From: Micromonospora tarensis
Lineage (GTDB): Bacteria; Actinomycetota; Actinomycetes; Mycobacteriales; Micromonosporaceae
Direction: 5' to 3'
DNA length: 35,828 nt
NCBI RefSeq assembly: GCF_016803395.1
Contig: NZ_JAEVHL010000043.1
Coordinates: forward strand, 1 to 35,828
The notes under the pieces are model-generated. The model saw nothing but the letters and a program-made list of their open reading frames with translations. It was not told where the DNA came from and did not search any database. Positions 8,022 to 15,447 of the stretch are shown here, one piece after another. A program made the position numbers and the translations under genes. Position 1 is the first letter of the stretch. The number at the start of each line of letters is the position of its first letter.

Positions 8022-10613
8022 ATGAGACGTCAGCGACCCACCCTCATCGCCGTGTCCACAGTCATCGCCGTCACCCTCACCACGGCACCCACCCCCGTCA
8101 GCGCCCAACGCGCCGCGCCACCCGACCAGGTCACCGCCCTCACCGTCCGCCAAGCCGACGGCTACGCCACCCTCGCCTGGCAACCCGTCGACGGCGCCAC
8201 CGACTACCAGATCGAACGCACCCCCGTCGCCGCCGACAACACCCCCACCGGCGCACCCACCATCGTCGGCATCTGGCGCCCCAACCGCCAGATCAACCAA
8301 GAGGCACCCACCTTCGCCGACGCCGGCTTCAACCCCGGCGACACCTTCCAATGGCGGGTACGCGCCCGCACCGGCAGCACCGAACAGCCCTACTCCGACC
8401 CGGTCACCGCCACCACCACCGCACCCTGGGGCAACCCCGACACCCCCGGCGAGAACCTGCGCACCCAATGGGAGACCACCCGCGCCGCGCAGTACACCAG
8501 CGACACCGACGAGTACGCCTACACCGCCGCCGTCGACGCCCTCAGCGACCGCGTCCGCGTCGTCGAACTCGGCCGCACCGTCCAGAACCGGCCCATCAAC
8601 ATGCTCGTCATCGGCCACCCCACCCCGCCGGCCACCCCCGCAGCCGTCGCCGCCACCGCCCCGGTGGCCATCAACTGCAACGTGCACGGCAACGAACCCG
8701 GCGACCGCGAAGCCTGCCTCATCATGGCCCGGCAACTCGCCTTCAGCACCGACCCCCGCGTCACCGACCTGCTCAGCCACACCACCGTCCTGATCGTCCC
8801 CACCATCAACGGAGACGGCCGCGCCGCCAACACCCGGGGCAACTCCACCGGCCAGGACCTCAACCGCGACTACTCCCTGATCCGCCAACCCGAGACCGCC
8901 GCGTACATCAGAATGGTCCGCGACTACCGACCCGTCGCCGGCTACGACGGCCACGAATTCGGCAACTCCCGCGCCGGTGACCTGCCCATGCTGCCACCGC
9001 GCCACCAGAACGTCGCGCAACCCATCTTCGACCAGTCCCAAGACATGATCGAAAACCACATGTACACCAAGGGCGCCGAAGCCGGCTGGTGGGCCTGCCC
9101 CTACGGCTGCGAAGGCGGCGGCAACGTCGGCCTCAGCGAGGAAACCATCCTGCGCAACACCCTCGGCCTCAAGAACGTCGCCAACTCCCTGCTGGAACTG
9201 CGCAGCTCCGGCGGCCAGACCCGCCCCGACGAGGGCAACACCGCCAACAACCGGCGCCGCAAGACCTACTCCGCCCTGTGGACCTTCAACCAGTTCCTCG
9301 ACTACCACCGCGCCGAGCGCGGCGACATCCTCACCGCCCGCGCCGAGGCCATCGAGATCCAGGCCGCCAACACCGGCCGGCTCGTCTTCCGCGGCTCCCG
9401 ACCCATCCCCGCCCACCCGGCGCCGCACCCCGGCGACAGCCCGCCGCCGCTCGATGCGCCCCCCGCCGACCTCATCCTCGACAACGCGCCCTGCGCCTAC
9501 AAACTCACCGCAGAGCAGTACAACGGCGCCCGCACCGACGGACCCGGCGGCGTCGGCACCACCGTCGCGCAGCGCATCGCCGCACACGGCTGGAAGGTCA
9601 TCAAGACCAGCGACGGCTACTACGTCCCCCTCAACCAGCCCGAGCGCGGCCTCATCCCGCTGCTGCTCGACACCAAGGGCGTGGAGAAGCTGACCGACGG
9701 CGAACGCATCTACCCGACCCTCACCGGCCGACGCAACGGACCACTGGTCGTCTCCGGCTTCACCTGCGCCGCCGACGCCACCATCAACGGCCCGGTCACC
9801 GTCCGGACGGGCGCGGCACTCGTCGCGAACGGAACGACCATCAGCGGACCGGTCAACGCCACCGGCGCCGCCGGCGTCCTCCTCGCCGACGGCACCGTCA
9901 ACGGCCCGGTCCGGATCGCCAACACCACCGACGCGATCTCCATCATCGACGTCACCATCGCCGGCCCGGTCGACCTGTCCGCGAACACCACCGGCACCGA
10001 CGCGGCCCTGCTGGCCGGCAACACCATCCGAGGCCCGCTCAGCTGCACCGGCAACAACCCCGCACCGATCAACCTCGGCGTCGCCAACACCGTGCACGAC
10101 CGCGCAGCAACCAGTGCGCGGCACTGTGACCATCAGCTAGCCGAACCACCGTGCCGGCGGCGCGCGCATCCTGCCCGCGCCGCCGGCACGACCCACCCCG
10201 CCAAGCCCGACCCGTGGAGACTGCCGTGTCGCATCCCGCCACCCCGAACGGCACCCGACCGCGACACCCCCGGCCCCGCTACGCGCGTCTGCTCGCACCG
10301 GCCCTGCTGCTGGCACTCACCGCCTGCACCGCCGCCCCCCACGCGGACGCACCAGCAGCCACCGCACCCCAGCTCACCGGGCCGCTCTGCGCCGCCCTGC
10401 CCACCGGCACCGAACCCGGAAACCCGACCTTCCTCGCCGGCCAACCCGCCGACCAGGCACTCCGGTGGATCCCCACCCTCACCACCTTCGAGGCGGCCCT
10501 GCGCACCAGCGACGTCCTCACCGACCTGCCCACCGGCACCGGCGTCACCATCCTGGCGCCCTCCGACGACGCCTTCGCCGCCAAGTTCTCCGAGGACAAC
10601 TGGGACGAGCTGA
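8022..10613 (+). CDS. Secreted M14-family zinc carboxypeptidase, with a frameshifted 3' end
   Basis: Exported peptidase. A Sec signal peptide (residues 1 to about 29, basic MRRQRPT start, hydrophobic core, VSA-Q cleavage site) is followed by a fibronectin-III-like domain (about 30-130), then an M14 domain with zinc ligands H222 and E225 in NVHGNEPGDRE and H311 in GYDGHEFGNS, plus GQDLNRDY for substrate binding. LLELRSSGG may hold the general-base glutamate. The C-terminal region has repeated INGPV / ISGPV / VNGPV units, suggesting a small beta-solenoid. ATG 8022 was chosen because GGAGG precedes it and the signal peptide begins there. The frame as read runs on through a terminator hairpin and into the next gene to 10613. 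Removing two bases near 10101-10105 gives a C-terminus of DRSNQCAAL and a stop at 10127-10129, probably the original 701-aa end. Confidence 0.85.
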   Translation: MRRQRPTLIAVSTVIAVTLTTAPTPVSAQRAAPPDQVTALTVRQADGYATLAWQPVDGATDYQIERTPVAADNTPTGAPTIVGIWRPNRQINQEAPTFADAGFNPGDTFQWRVRARTGSTEQPYSDPVTATTTAPWGNPDTPGENLRTQWETTRAAQYTSDTDEYAYTAAVDALSDRVRVVELGRTVQNRPINMLVIGHPTPPATPAAVAATAPVAINCNVHGNEPGDREACLIMARQLAFSTDPRVTDLLSHTTVLIVPTINGDGRAANTRGNSTGQDLNRDYSLIRQPETAAYIRMVRDYRPVAGYDGHEFGNSRAGDLPMLPPRHQNVAQPIFDQSQDMIENHMYTKGAEAGWWACPYGCEGGGNVGLSEETILRNTLGLKNVANSLLELRSSGGQTRPDEGNTANNRRRKTYSALWTFNQFLDYHRAERGDILTARAEAIEIQAANTGRLVFRGSRPIPAHPAPHPGDSPPPLDAPPADLILDNAPCAYKLTAEQYNGARTDGPGGVGTTVAQRIAAHGWKVIKTSDGYYVPLNQPERGLIPLLLDTKGVEKLTDGERIYPTLTGRRNGPLVVSGFTCAADATINGPVTVRTGAALVANGTTISGPVNATGAAGVLLADGTVNGPVRIANTTDAISIIDVTIAGPVDLSANTTGTDAALLAGNTIRGPLSCTGNNPAPINLGVANTVHDRAATSARHCDHQLAEPPCRRRAHPARAAGTTHPAKPDPWRLPCRIPPPRTAPDRDTPGPATRVCSHRPCCWHSPPAPPPPTRTHQQPPHPSSPGRSAPPCPPAPNPETRPSSPANPPTRHSGGSPPSPPSRRPCAPATSSPTCPPAPASPSWRPPTTPSPPSSPRTTGTS
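10151..10189 (+). terminator. Strong hairpin after the M14 peptidase gene
   Basis: A perfect 14-bp stem, GTGCCGGCGGCGCG (10151-10164) with CGCGCCGCCGGCAC (10176-10189) and an 11-nt loop. It begins 22 nt after the TGA at 10127, which supports that stop as the natural end of the peptidase gene. No T-tract. Confidence 0.7.
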
Positions 10614-10888
10614 TGACCCACCACGCCGACGAGCTACGCACCCTGCTCAAGGCGCACCTGATCACGGGGGCCCACCCGATCGGCGACCTGGTGAACGCCG
10701 GCACCGCCACCACCCTCGACGGCACCACCGTCGCCGTCACCCGCACCGGCCCCACCGTCCGCCTGGCCGACCGCGCCGACGCCGTCTGCGCCGACTACCA
10801 GGCCACCAACGCCCGCATCCACATCATCAACGCGGTCCTCGGCCCACTGCCCACCACCGCCAACGACAGCGACCACCGGGCCCACTGA
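10226..10888 (+). CDS. Fasciclin (FAS1) domain lipoprotein
   Basis: Predicted cell-surface lipoprotein with one FAS1 adhesion-type domain; the binding partner is unknown. The N-terminus has a basic stretch (RPRHPRPRYAR), a hydrophobic core and a lipobox LTAC. The FAS1 domain follows, with TTFEAALRTSDVLTDLPTGTGVTILAPSDDAFA, the LLKAHLITG helix and the closing ARIHIINAVLGPL. 220 aa. GTG 10226 was chosen because GGAGA lies 5 nt upstream and it opens the signal peptide; an upstream in-frame GTG at 10151 falls inside the terminator hairpin. The stop (10886-10888) abuts the stop of the opposite-strand recombinase, making TGATCA. Confidence 0.88.
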   Translation: MSHPATPNGTRPRHPRPRYARLLAPALLLALTACTAAPHADAPAATAPQLTGPLCAALPTGTEPGNPTFLAGQPADQALRWIPTLTTFEAALRTSDVLTDLPTGTGVTILAPSDDAFAAKFSEDNWDELMTHHADELRTLLKAHLITGAHPIGDLVNAGTATTLDGTTVAVTRTGPTVRLADRADAVCADYQATNARIHIINAVLGPLPTTANDSDHRAH

Positions 10889-11902
10889 TCACCGCGCCGC
10901 CGCCTCCCGCTCGGCCGGCACGAGCGCGGCCAGCGCCCGGTTGGTGCGGTTGGCCCGCACCGCGTCGCGCTGCTGCCCGACCGTCACCTCGATGTACGTC
11001 TGCGACGACGCCAACGACGCGTGCCCCAGCAACCGCATGATCTCCGCCGCGCTCGCGCCGTCCTCGGCCAACCGGGTGGCGAAGGTGTGCCGCAGCGCGT
11101 GCAACCGCGCCCCACGCGGCACCCGGTCACCGATGCCCGCCCGCCGGTAACACGACTCGACGAGATACTGCAGCCCACCCCGACGCAACGGCTCGCCGCG
11201 CCGATCCACCAGCAACGCCGAGTCCGGGCGCACCGACCGGGAACCGAAGCGCCGCACCCGACTGTCCAGGTAGTCCACCAGGACCCGGTCCAGATCCGCC
11301 TCGATCGGCACCACCCGGGGCCGGCCGCCCTTGCCCACCACCTCGAGCCGCCGCTCACCGGGCCGACCGCCCAACGAGTCGACCCGCAGCGCCAGCAACT
11401 CCGACAGACGCAGACCGGCGCAGAGCGCCACCGCCAACACCGCCACGTCCCGCTCCGGCCACGGGTCGCGCTGCCGACCCTCGTCGCGGGCGGCGGACGC
11501 GAGCAGCACCTCGGGGGTGTCCGCGCCGCGCAACGGCTTCGGCTGGGGGAGGAGCGCCCGGGGTCGCCCCACCGCCGGCATCGGGTTGCCGGCCACGATC
11601 CCGTCGGCGACCAGGAACGTGAAGAAGCTGTTCCAGGTGGACCAGGCGCGGTGCACCGACGCGGGCGCCCGGGGGGCGGCGAACCGGGCGAAGGCCGCCC
11701 GCATCACCCGGGGGGAGAGGTCGGTGATCGACAGCGACTCCAGGGGGAGGGGAGTGGTGGGATCATCCGCGACCAGGGCGGCCACCGCGTGCAGATCCCT
11801 CCGGTATGCCGCCAGGGTGTGCGGGGAGGGCTTGCGGGTGGCCCGGGCGGTCAGGAACTCCTCGATCAACGCCCTGAGCGATTCGTCCTGTTTGTGATGC
11901 AT
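10889..11902 (-). CDS. Tyrosine recombinase, XerC/XerD-type
   Basis: Site-specific recombinase with an N-terminal SAM-like core-binding domain (about 8-105) and a C-terminal catalytic domain (about 130-325). The active site is complete: R165 in CAGLRLSELLALR, K191 in VGKGGRPR, H268 and R271 in LHALRHTFATRL, H294 in LLGHASLASS, and nucleophile Y303 in QTYIEV. At 337 aa it is Xer-sized and lacks the extra arm-binding domain of phage integrases. The ATG at 11902 sits inside a dif-like palindrome (11898-11917), and CATAAT lies 7 nt upstream, so transcription could be leaderless. A strong dif candidate lies about 0.86 kb upstream at 12763. It may be a chromosomal Xer enzyme or a local module recombinase; chromosomal xerC and xerD are usually elsewhere (near rpsB and scpA), which favours a third recombinase. 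Confidence 0.92.
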   Translation of the reverse strand: MHHKQDESLRALIEEFLTARATRKPSPHTLAAYRRDLHAVAALVADDPTTPLPLESLSITDLSPRVMRAAFARFAAPRAPASVHRAWSTWNSFFTFLVADGIVAGNPMPAVGRPRALLPQPKPLRGADTPEVLLASAARDEGRQRDPWPERDVAVLAVALCAGLRLSELLALRVDSLGGRPGERRLEVVGKGGRPRVVPIEADLDRVLVDYLDSRVRRFGSRSVRPDSALLVDRRGEPLRRGGLQYLVESCYRRAGIGDRVPRGARLHALRHTFATRLAEDGASAAEIMRLLGHASLASSQTYIEVTVGQQRDAVRANRTNRALAALVPAEREAAAR

Positions 11903-11921
11903 AAGGGATATTATGCAGCAT
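11894..11921. other. Dif-like site A, overlapping the recombinase start codon
   Basis: AT-rich inverted repeat TGCATAA (11898-11904), spacer GGGATA, TTATGCA (11911-11917). In Xer layout it reads arm GTGATGCATAA, 6-bp centre, arm TTATGCAGCAT. It shares the CATAA-6-TTAT core of dif sites, but the outer arms match poorly. Alternative reading: an operator or the -10 region (CATAAT) of the recombinase gene, which starts within it. Confidence 0.45.
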
Positions 11922-12117
11922 TTTCGGATTCCGGGGAAGCGCGGGAGAGGGGGAGACCATCGCCACGTGCGTCGACACCACCCGATCTCAGCCCCGAACG
12001 GTAACTGTCCAAGGTCGCCTCGCGTCGACGCGTGTGTAGTCGCTGGTGGGAAGGACCGCCTGGTCCACGTGCCGGCGAATCGGTGTCGGAGGAGATGACG
12101 CTGGTCCGGAGGCAGTC

Positions 12118-12732
12118 GTGCGGGGCATGCGACAGCCCGATCCCGGGCACCGCGACCCGAGTGGGTTGCCGGCGCTCCGGCAGGTGAGCAAGGACGGGCG
12201 GAGCTGGCGGATCGGCGCCGCCAGCGAGGTGGCCTGGATCGCCGGCCAGACCACAGCGGGCGTCTCGATCACCACCGCGATCCCACCGGTGTTCGACGCG
12301 TACGCCACCTTCCACCCACCGGACGGCGTCAGCGTCGACGCGCACGAACGCGCCGTGCTGGACGAGCTGGTGGCGTGCACCCCGGAGCAGCCCTGGTGGC
12401 TGGGTTACCTCGACACCGGCGCGCACGACGTCGTCTTCCCGCGCGCCCCGCGGGTGTGCCTCTACTGGGACTGGCCCTACGTGCTGGTCGAAGCCGGCCC
12501 CGAACAGGCCCTGACCTGGCGGACCGGTCACATGCGCGGCGACGGTCCGCTGCCGGATCTGTTCTTCCCGGCCGATCGCTGCTGGCTCGTCTCCGCGCTG
12601 TGGGACGACACCTGGACCGACATCGGCGCCAGCGCCGACGTGGTCGCCCGGCTGCGGCGCAACCCGCTGGTCAACGCCCGCCCCGTCACGCCGGACGAGG
12701 ATGCCTGCCCACCCGGTCGGACGCGGGACTGA
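12118..12732 (+). CDS. Conserved hypothetical protein between the two dif-like sites
   Basis: 204-aa soluble protein; no function recognised, though I believe similar proteins occur as hypotheticals in other actinobacteria. It is rich in Trp/Tyr and acidic residues, with a central block EQPWWLGYLDTGAHDVVFP, then VCLYWDWPYVLVEAGPEQAL, LFFPADRCWLVSALWDDTW and a VARLRRNP helix near the end. The pattern recalls SMI1/SUKH-type or other immunity-like folds only in a loose way. GTG 12118 is preferred: GGAGG lies 5 nt upstream. No signal peptide or membrane segment. It is the only gene in the 11.9-12.76 kb interval bounded by the dif-like sites. Confidence 0.7.
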   Translation: MRGMRQPDPGHRDPSGLPALRQVSKDGRSWRIGAASEVAWIAGQTTAGVSITTAIPPVFDAYATFHPPDGVSVDAHERAVLDELVACTPEQPWWLGYLDTGAHDVVFPRAPRVCLYWDWPYVLVEAGPEQALTWRTGHMRGDGPLPDLFFPADRCWLVSALWDDTWTDIGASADVVARLRRNPLVNARPVTPDEDACPPGRTRD

Positions 12733-12762
12733 GCGCCGTCGAGGGGACCGCCGAATCGCTCT

Positions 12763-12790
12763 ACTTTACATAATGTGCATTATCGAATCG
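12763..12790 (-). other. dif: Candidate chromosomal dif site (site B)
   Basis: Read on the minus strand: XerC-type arm CGATTCGATAA, 6-bp centre TGCACA, XerD-type arm TTATGTAAAGT. The XerD arm differs by one base from the B. subtilis arm as I recall it (TTATGTAAACT) and by two from E. coli (TTATGTTAAAT). The 11-6-11 layout and the inner ATAATG/CATTAT symmetry fit. It is a conspicuous AT-rich island in very GC-rich DNA, and contains the stop codon of the alpha/beta hydrolase gene. If correct, the window covers the replication terminus. Confidence 0.75.
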
Positions 12791-13574
12791 CGGTCATCCG
12801 CGCCCGGAGCAGCCAGTCCTGGGTCAGCGATCGCAGCAACGCGGGCTGTTCGAACGGCAGGTAGTGTCCGGCCCCGTCGAGCACGCTGTAGGTGCCGCGC
12901 GGGTAACGGCGCATGGCGCGAAACTGGTCGGCGTAGCCGACGATCCCGTCCTGTCGACCGGTGATGACGCTGACCGGGCCGTCGAAGACGACGTCGACGT
13001 TCTCGTCGGGCAACGCGTAGCCGGGACCGGTCCGCAGCTCCTCCTGAAACGTCGCGTCGCCGGCACCGCCGGAGCCCAGTGCCGCCAGCACCGTCGCGAC
13101 GACGCCCGGGGTGCGGTGGCCCACGGCGGCGTCGAGGTGCGCGCGCAGCGCGTCGGGCGCGGCGTCGAGCCAGCCGGTGGGCGCGTCGAGCGGCGGGGCG
13201 TCGGGCAGGTCCCTGCTGTCGTGGGCGATGGTGATTCCGGGACAGACGAGCAGCAGGCCGCGGACGAGTTCCGGTCGTTGGCGTGCGATGCCGGCGGCCA
13301 GGTACGCGCCGTAGGAGGCGCCCGCGAGCAGGACCGGCGCTTGGGCATGGTGGTCGAGCCATCCGCACACGCTCTCCAGCACCGCCTGGGAGGTGGCGGG
13401 GCCGGTCGCTGGGCTGTCGCCGTGGCCGGGCAGGTCCAGGTAGGTCGGGCGCGCGTCGGTGCCGGCGAAGGCCGGGCCGAAGGCGGCGGCCGTGGCGACC
13501 CGGGTCATGCTGAACATGGGCAGGCAGACCACCTCGGGTCCGTCTCCCGCTGATCGGTCGAACGCCAGGCTCAT
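12780..13574 (-). CDS. Alpha/beta hydrolase
   Basis: 264-aa single-domain serine hydrolase; esterase, lactonase or thioesterase-like activity is possible, substrate unknown. The triad is visible: nucleophile serine in GASYGAYL, acid in TGRQDGIVG, histidine in DGAGHYLPFEQP. The oxyanion region is near LPMFSMTRV and the DLPGHGDSP motif is typical of the family. ATG 13574 was chosen because AGGAGG precedes it at good spacing and the domain begins there; longer open frames upstream have no homology. Its TAA stop lies inside the dif candidate, so the last residues (MTAIR) are encoded next to the XerC arm. Confidence 0.9.
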   Translation of the reverse strand: MSLAFDRSAGDGPEVVCLPMFSMTRVATAAAFGPAFAGTDARPTYLDLPGHGDSPATGPATSQAVLESVCGWLDHHAQAPVLLAGASYGAYLAAGIARQRPELVRGLLLVCPGITIAHDSRDLPDAPPLDAPTGWLDAAPDALRAHLDAAVGHRTPGVVATVLAALGSGGAGDATFQEELRTGPGYALPDENVDVVFDGPVSVITGRQDGIVGYADQFRAMRRYPRGTYSVLDGAGHYLPFEQPALLRSLTQDWLLRARMTAIR

Positions 13575-13773
13575 CGTTGATTCCTCCTGGGGTGATGGTG
13601 ATGGCACCGGACAACAACTTTTCACGGCCGGGTCGGCGTCGCGATGACCGGCGGCGACGGCGGCGTCCGAGGGCGCGGGTGCGGTCACCGTCGTCCGGAC
13701 GTGCCTTCGGGATGGACACGGCGGCAGCCCCACGGCTGTCGTCGATGAGTCCGGCTCCCCCACGTCCGACGAC

Positions 13774-14580
13774 GTGGCGGCGCTGCCGGGCTCCCCCACG
13801 TCGCCAAGGCTCGGCGGGTGCACGGACGACGACCGGCGTCGGGTGCCGGTGCGGATGGGCACCTCGCATGCGGTGTTCGTGCGGCGGGCGGTGGCTGACC
13901 AGGTGGTGGATCTGCGGTTCTTCACCGCCACTGGGGAACTGCCGGCGTGCGGGCACGGGACGATGGCCGCGGTGGCGTTTCTGGCCGCGCGACGGCACGG
14001 TGCGGAGCACGAGTTCAGGTTGCGGGTGTCGGGGCGTACCTTCGTCGGTCGGGCGGTCCGCGACGGTGACCGGATCCACGCCGCGTTCGACCCGGGACCG
14101 GTGGCCGTACGCGACGCGACCTCGGCGGAGGTCGGGCCTGTCGTGGACGCGCTCGGTGTCGCCCCGGGTCTTCTCTCTGCCGGGGTGGGTGTGGGTTCGC
14201 TGGGCCGGGCTCGGCTGCTGGTGCCGGTCGGCACTGCGGGCGCGGTCGCCGCCCTCTCCCCCGACGGCGGCAGGCTTCGCCTGGTGTGTGACCGGTTGGG
14301 GTTGCTCGGCTGCTACGTCTACTCGACGCCCACCAGCTCCGGTCGGGTGGTGGCTCGCATGTTCGCGCCGTCGATCGGGGTCTTCGAGGACATCGCCAAC
14401 GTGAACAGCACCGCCTGCCTGGCCGTTCGCCTGGCGGGTGCCGGGCGCGGCGAGTTGACCGTCGAGATGGGAGACGCCGTCGGTGCGCCGTCGACCATCA
14501 CCGCTTCGGTTCGTCCGGGTGTCGGTGGCCGGCGGGTGCTGGTGGGGGCCGCGACCACTGTCGACGTCGCCGGCTGGTGA
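13774..14580 (+). CDS. PhzF-family isomerase/epimerase-like protein, start codon apparently lost
   Basis: Member of the PhzF / diaminopimelate-epimerase fold family, which includes isomerases of secondary metabolism; reaction unknown. Visible blocks are FFTATGELPACGHGTMAAVAF, which holds the usual CGH active-site region, and the second-half FAPSIGVFEDIANVNSTACLA. The first start codon in this frame is GTG 13774, but PhzF-like sequence continues upstream in frame to about 13684 (VVRTCLRDGHGGSPTAVVDE, with the GGSPTAVV glycine loop), and no ATG, GTG or TTG exists there; a GTC stands where GTG would be expected. The N-terminal strand would therefore be missing. It may be a decaying gene. Divergent from the alpha/beta hydrolase. 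Confidence 0.7.
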   Translation: MAALPGSPTSPRLGGCTDDDRRRVPVRMGTSHAVFVRRAVADQVVDLRFFTATGELPACGHGTMAAVAFLAARRHGAEHEFRLRVSGRTFVGRAVRDGDRIHAAFDPGPVAVRDATSAEVGPVVDALGVAPGLLSAGVGVGSLGRARLLVPVGTAGAVAALSPDGGRLRLVCDRLGLLGCYVYSTPTSSGRVVARMFAPSIGVFEDIANVNSTACLAVRLAGAGRGELTVEMGDAVGAPSTITASVRPGVGGRRVLVGAATTVDVAGW

Positions 14581-14700
14581 GCCGACCGGCGTCGTCGATT
14601 CCCGGTGCGGGGCGGGTCGTCACGCTGGGTGTCGGGGCTGCGGCGCATTGACGGGCTCGTCTAGGCTTTTTGACGTCGGTCGATGTGAAGGGGGCGCGAC

Positions 14701-15117
14701 GTGACCAGCCCTGTCGATCCGTCCGGTCTCGGCAAGCTGCTGTCCGACACGATGGCGGCGCTTGAGGAGTTGCAGCAGGGTTCGGGTGAGCCGCCGAGCG
14801 GTGCGGGCAGCGCCGCCGACGGGATGGTCCTGGTTCGCACGGCGCCGCCCGGGCGGGTCACCGAGATCACTCTCGATCCCCGGGTGATGCGGTTGAGCAG
14901 TCAGGCGCTGGCTGAGGAGCTGACCGTGGCGGTGAACGCGTCGTTGGCCGACCTTCAGGCCAACGCCGGCGTTCCTGCCGGTGGGGCGGAGCTGGGCGGG
15001 CTCGGTGAGCGGCTTCGGGAGATCCAGGAGCGCACCGGCCGGCAGTTGTCGGCGTTCACCAACCAGTTGGTGCAGGCGCAGGAGATGCTCGCCCAGCGGG
15101 CGGGTGGTGGGCGGTGA
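14701..15117 (+). CDS. YbaB/EbfC-family protein, first gene of a type VII effector cassette
   Basis: 138-aa YbaB/EbfC-like protein. The family binds DNA in its best-known members, but many actinobacterial paralogues are encoded beside ESX/type VII effectors. The core pattern is GMVLVRTAPPGRVTEITLDPRVM followed by SSQALAEELTVAVNASLADL, and a long C-terminal amphipathic helix (GLGERLREIQERTGRQLSAFTN...). GTG 14701 is preceded by AAGGGGG. It overlaps the next gene by 4 nt (GTGA), so the first two genes are translationally coupled. I infer a chaperone-like or partner role rather than nucleoid binding, based on position only. Confidence 0.85.
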   Translation: MTSPVDPSGLGKLLSDTMAALEELQQGSGEPPSGAGSAADGMVLVRTAPPGRVTEITLDPRVMRLSSQALAEELTVAVNASLADLQANAGVPAGGAELGGLGERLREIQERTGRQLSAFTNQLVQAQEMLAQRAGGGR

Positions 15118-15446
15118 CCGGTCCGGGCATCCAGGTCGATCCTGATGCGTTGGCGTCGTCCGGGTCGGGGTTGGAGCGGGTCGCTGCCGAGTTCGGGCAG
15201 GCGCTTGCGGCGTTCCAGCAGGAGTTGGCGGGGTTCGGGCAGCCGTGGGGTGGTGACGACATCGGGTCGTTGATCGGGGCGGCGCACGAGGCGGTCGCGG
15301 AGTTCGCGTTCGACTGTTTCGGCACGGCGGTCGACGAGATCGGCGCGGCCGGGGTGGACCTGGGCGCGATGGCGTCGACCTACCGGGAGGTGGAGGAGCG
15401 GATCCGCGGGTCGTTCCAGGCGCTGCAGCAGGGTTTCGAGGGTTGA
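15114..15446 (+). CDS. WXG100/ESAT-6-like protein (type VII secretion partner)
   Basis: 110-aa helical-hairpin protein of the WXG100 type: two long helices (about 10-42 and 50-105) joined by a turn with PWGGDDIG in the WxG position. Such proteins form dimers and guide effectors through ESX/type VII systems. It starts GTG at 15114 within the stop of the YbaB-like gene and ends 1 nt before the next start region (TGA 15444-15446, GTG 15448), so the genes form one tight operon. No secretion machinery (EccC-type ATPase, mycosin) lies in the window, so export would need genes elsewhere. Confidence 0.82.
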   Translation: MTGPGIQVDPDALASSGSGLERVAAEFGQALAAFQQELAGFGQPWGGDDIGSLIGAAHEAVAEFAFDCFGTAVDEIGAAGVDLGAMASTYREVEERIRGSFQALQQGFEG

Positions 15447-15447
15447 C

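Noticed and set aside
7947..10133. Long minus-strand open frame (728 codons) across the M14 gene
   Set aside because: Antisense to a well-supported peptidase with signal peptide and zinc motifs; the translation is low-complexity Gly/Val/Ala/Asp, as expected from the complement of GC-biased codons.
10889..11902. Phage-type integrase with an att site
   Set aside because: No tRNA gene, no arm-binding domain, no phage genes nearby; length and motifs are Xer-like.
13575..14234. N-terminal extension of the alpha/beta hydrolase frame (minus strand)
   Set aside because: Repetitive Arg/Pro/Ser sequence, antisense to PhzF, and a strong ribosome binding site already marks ATG 13574.
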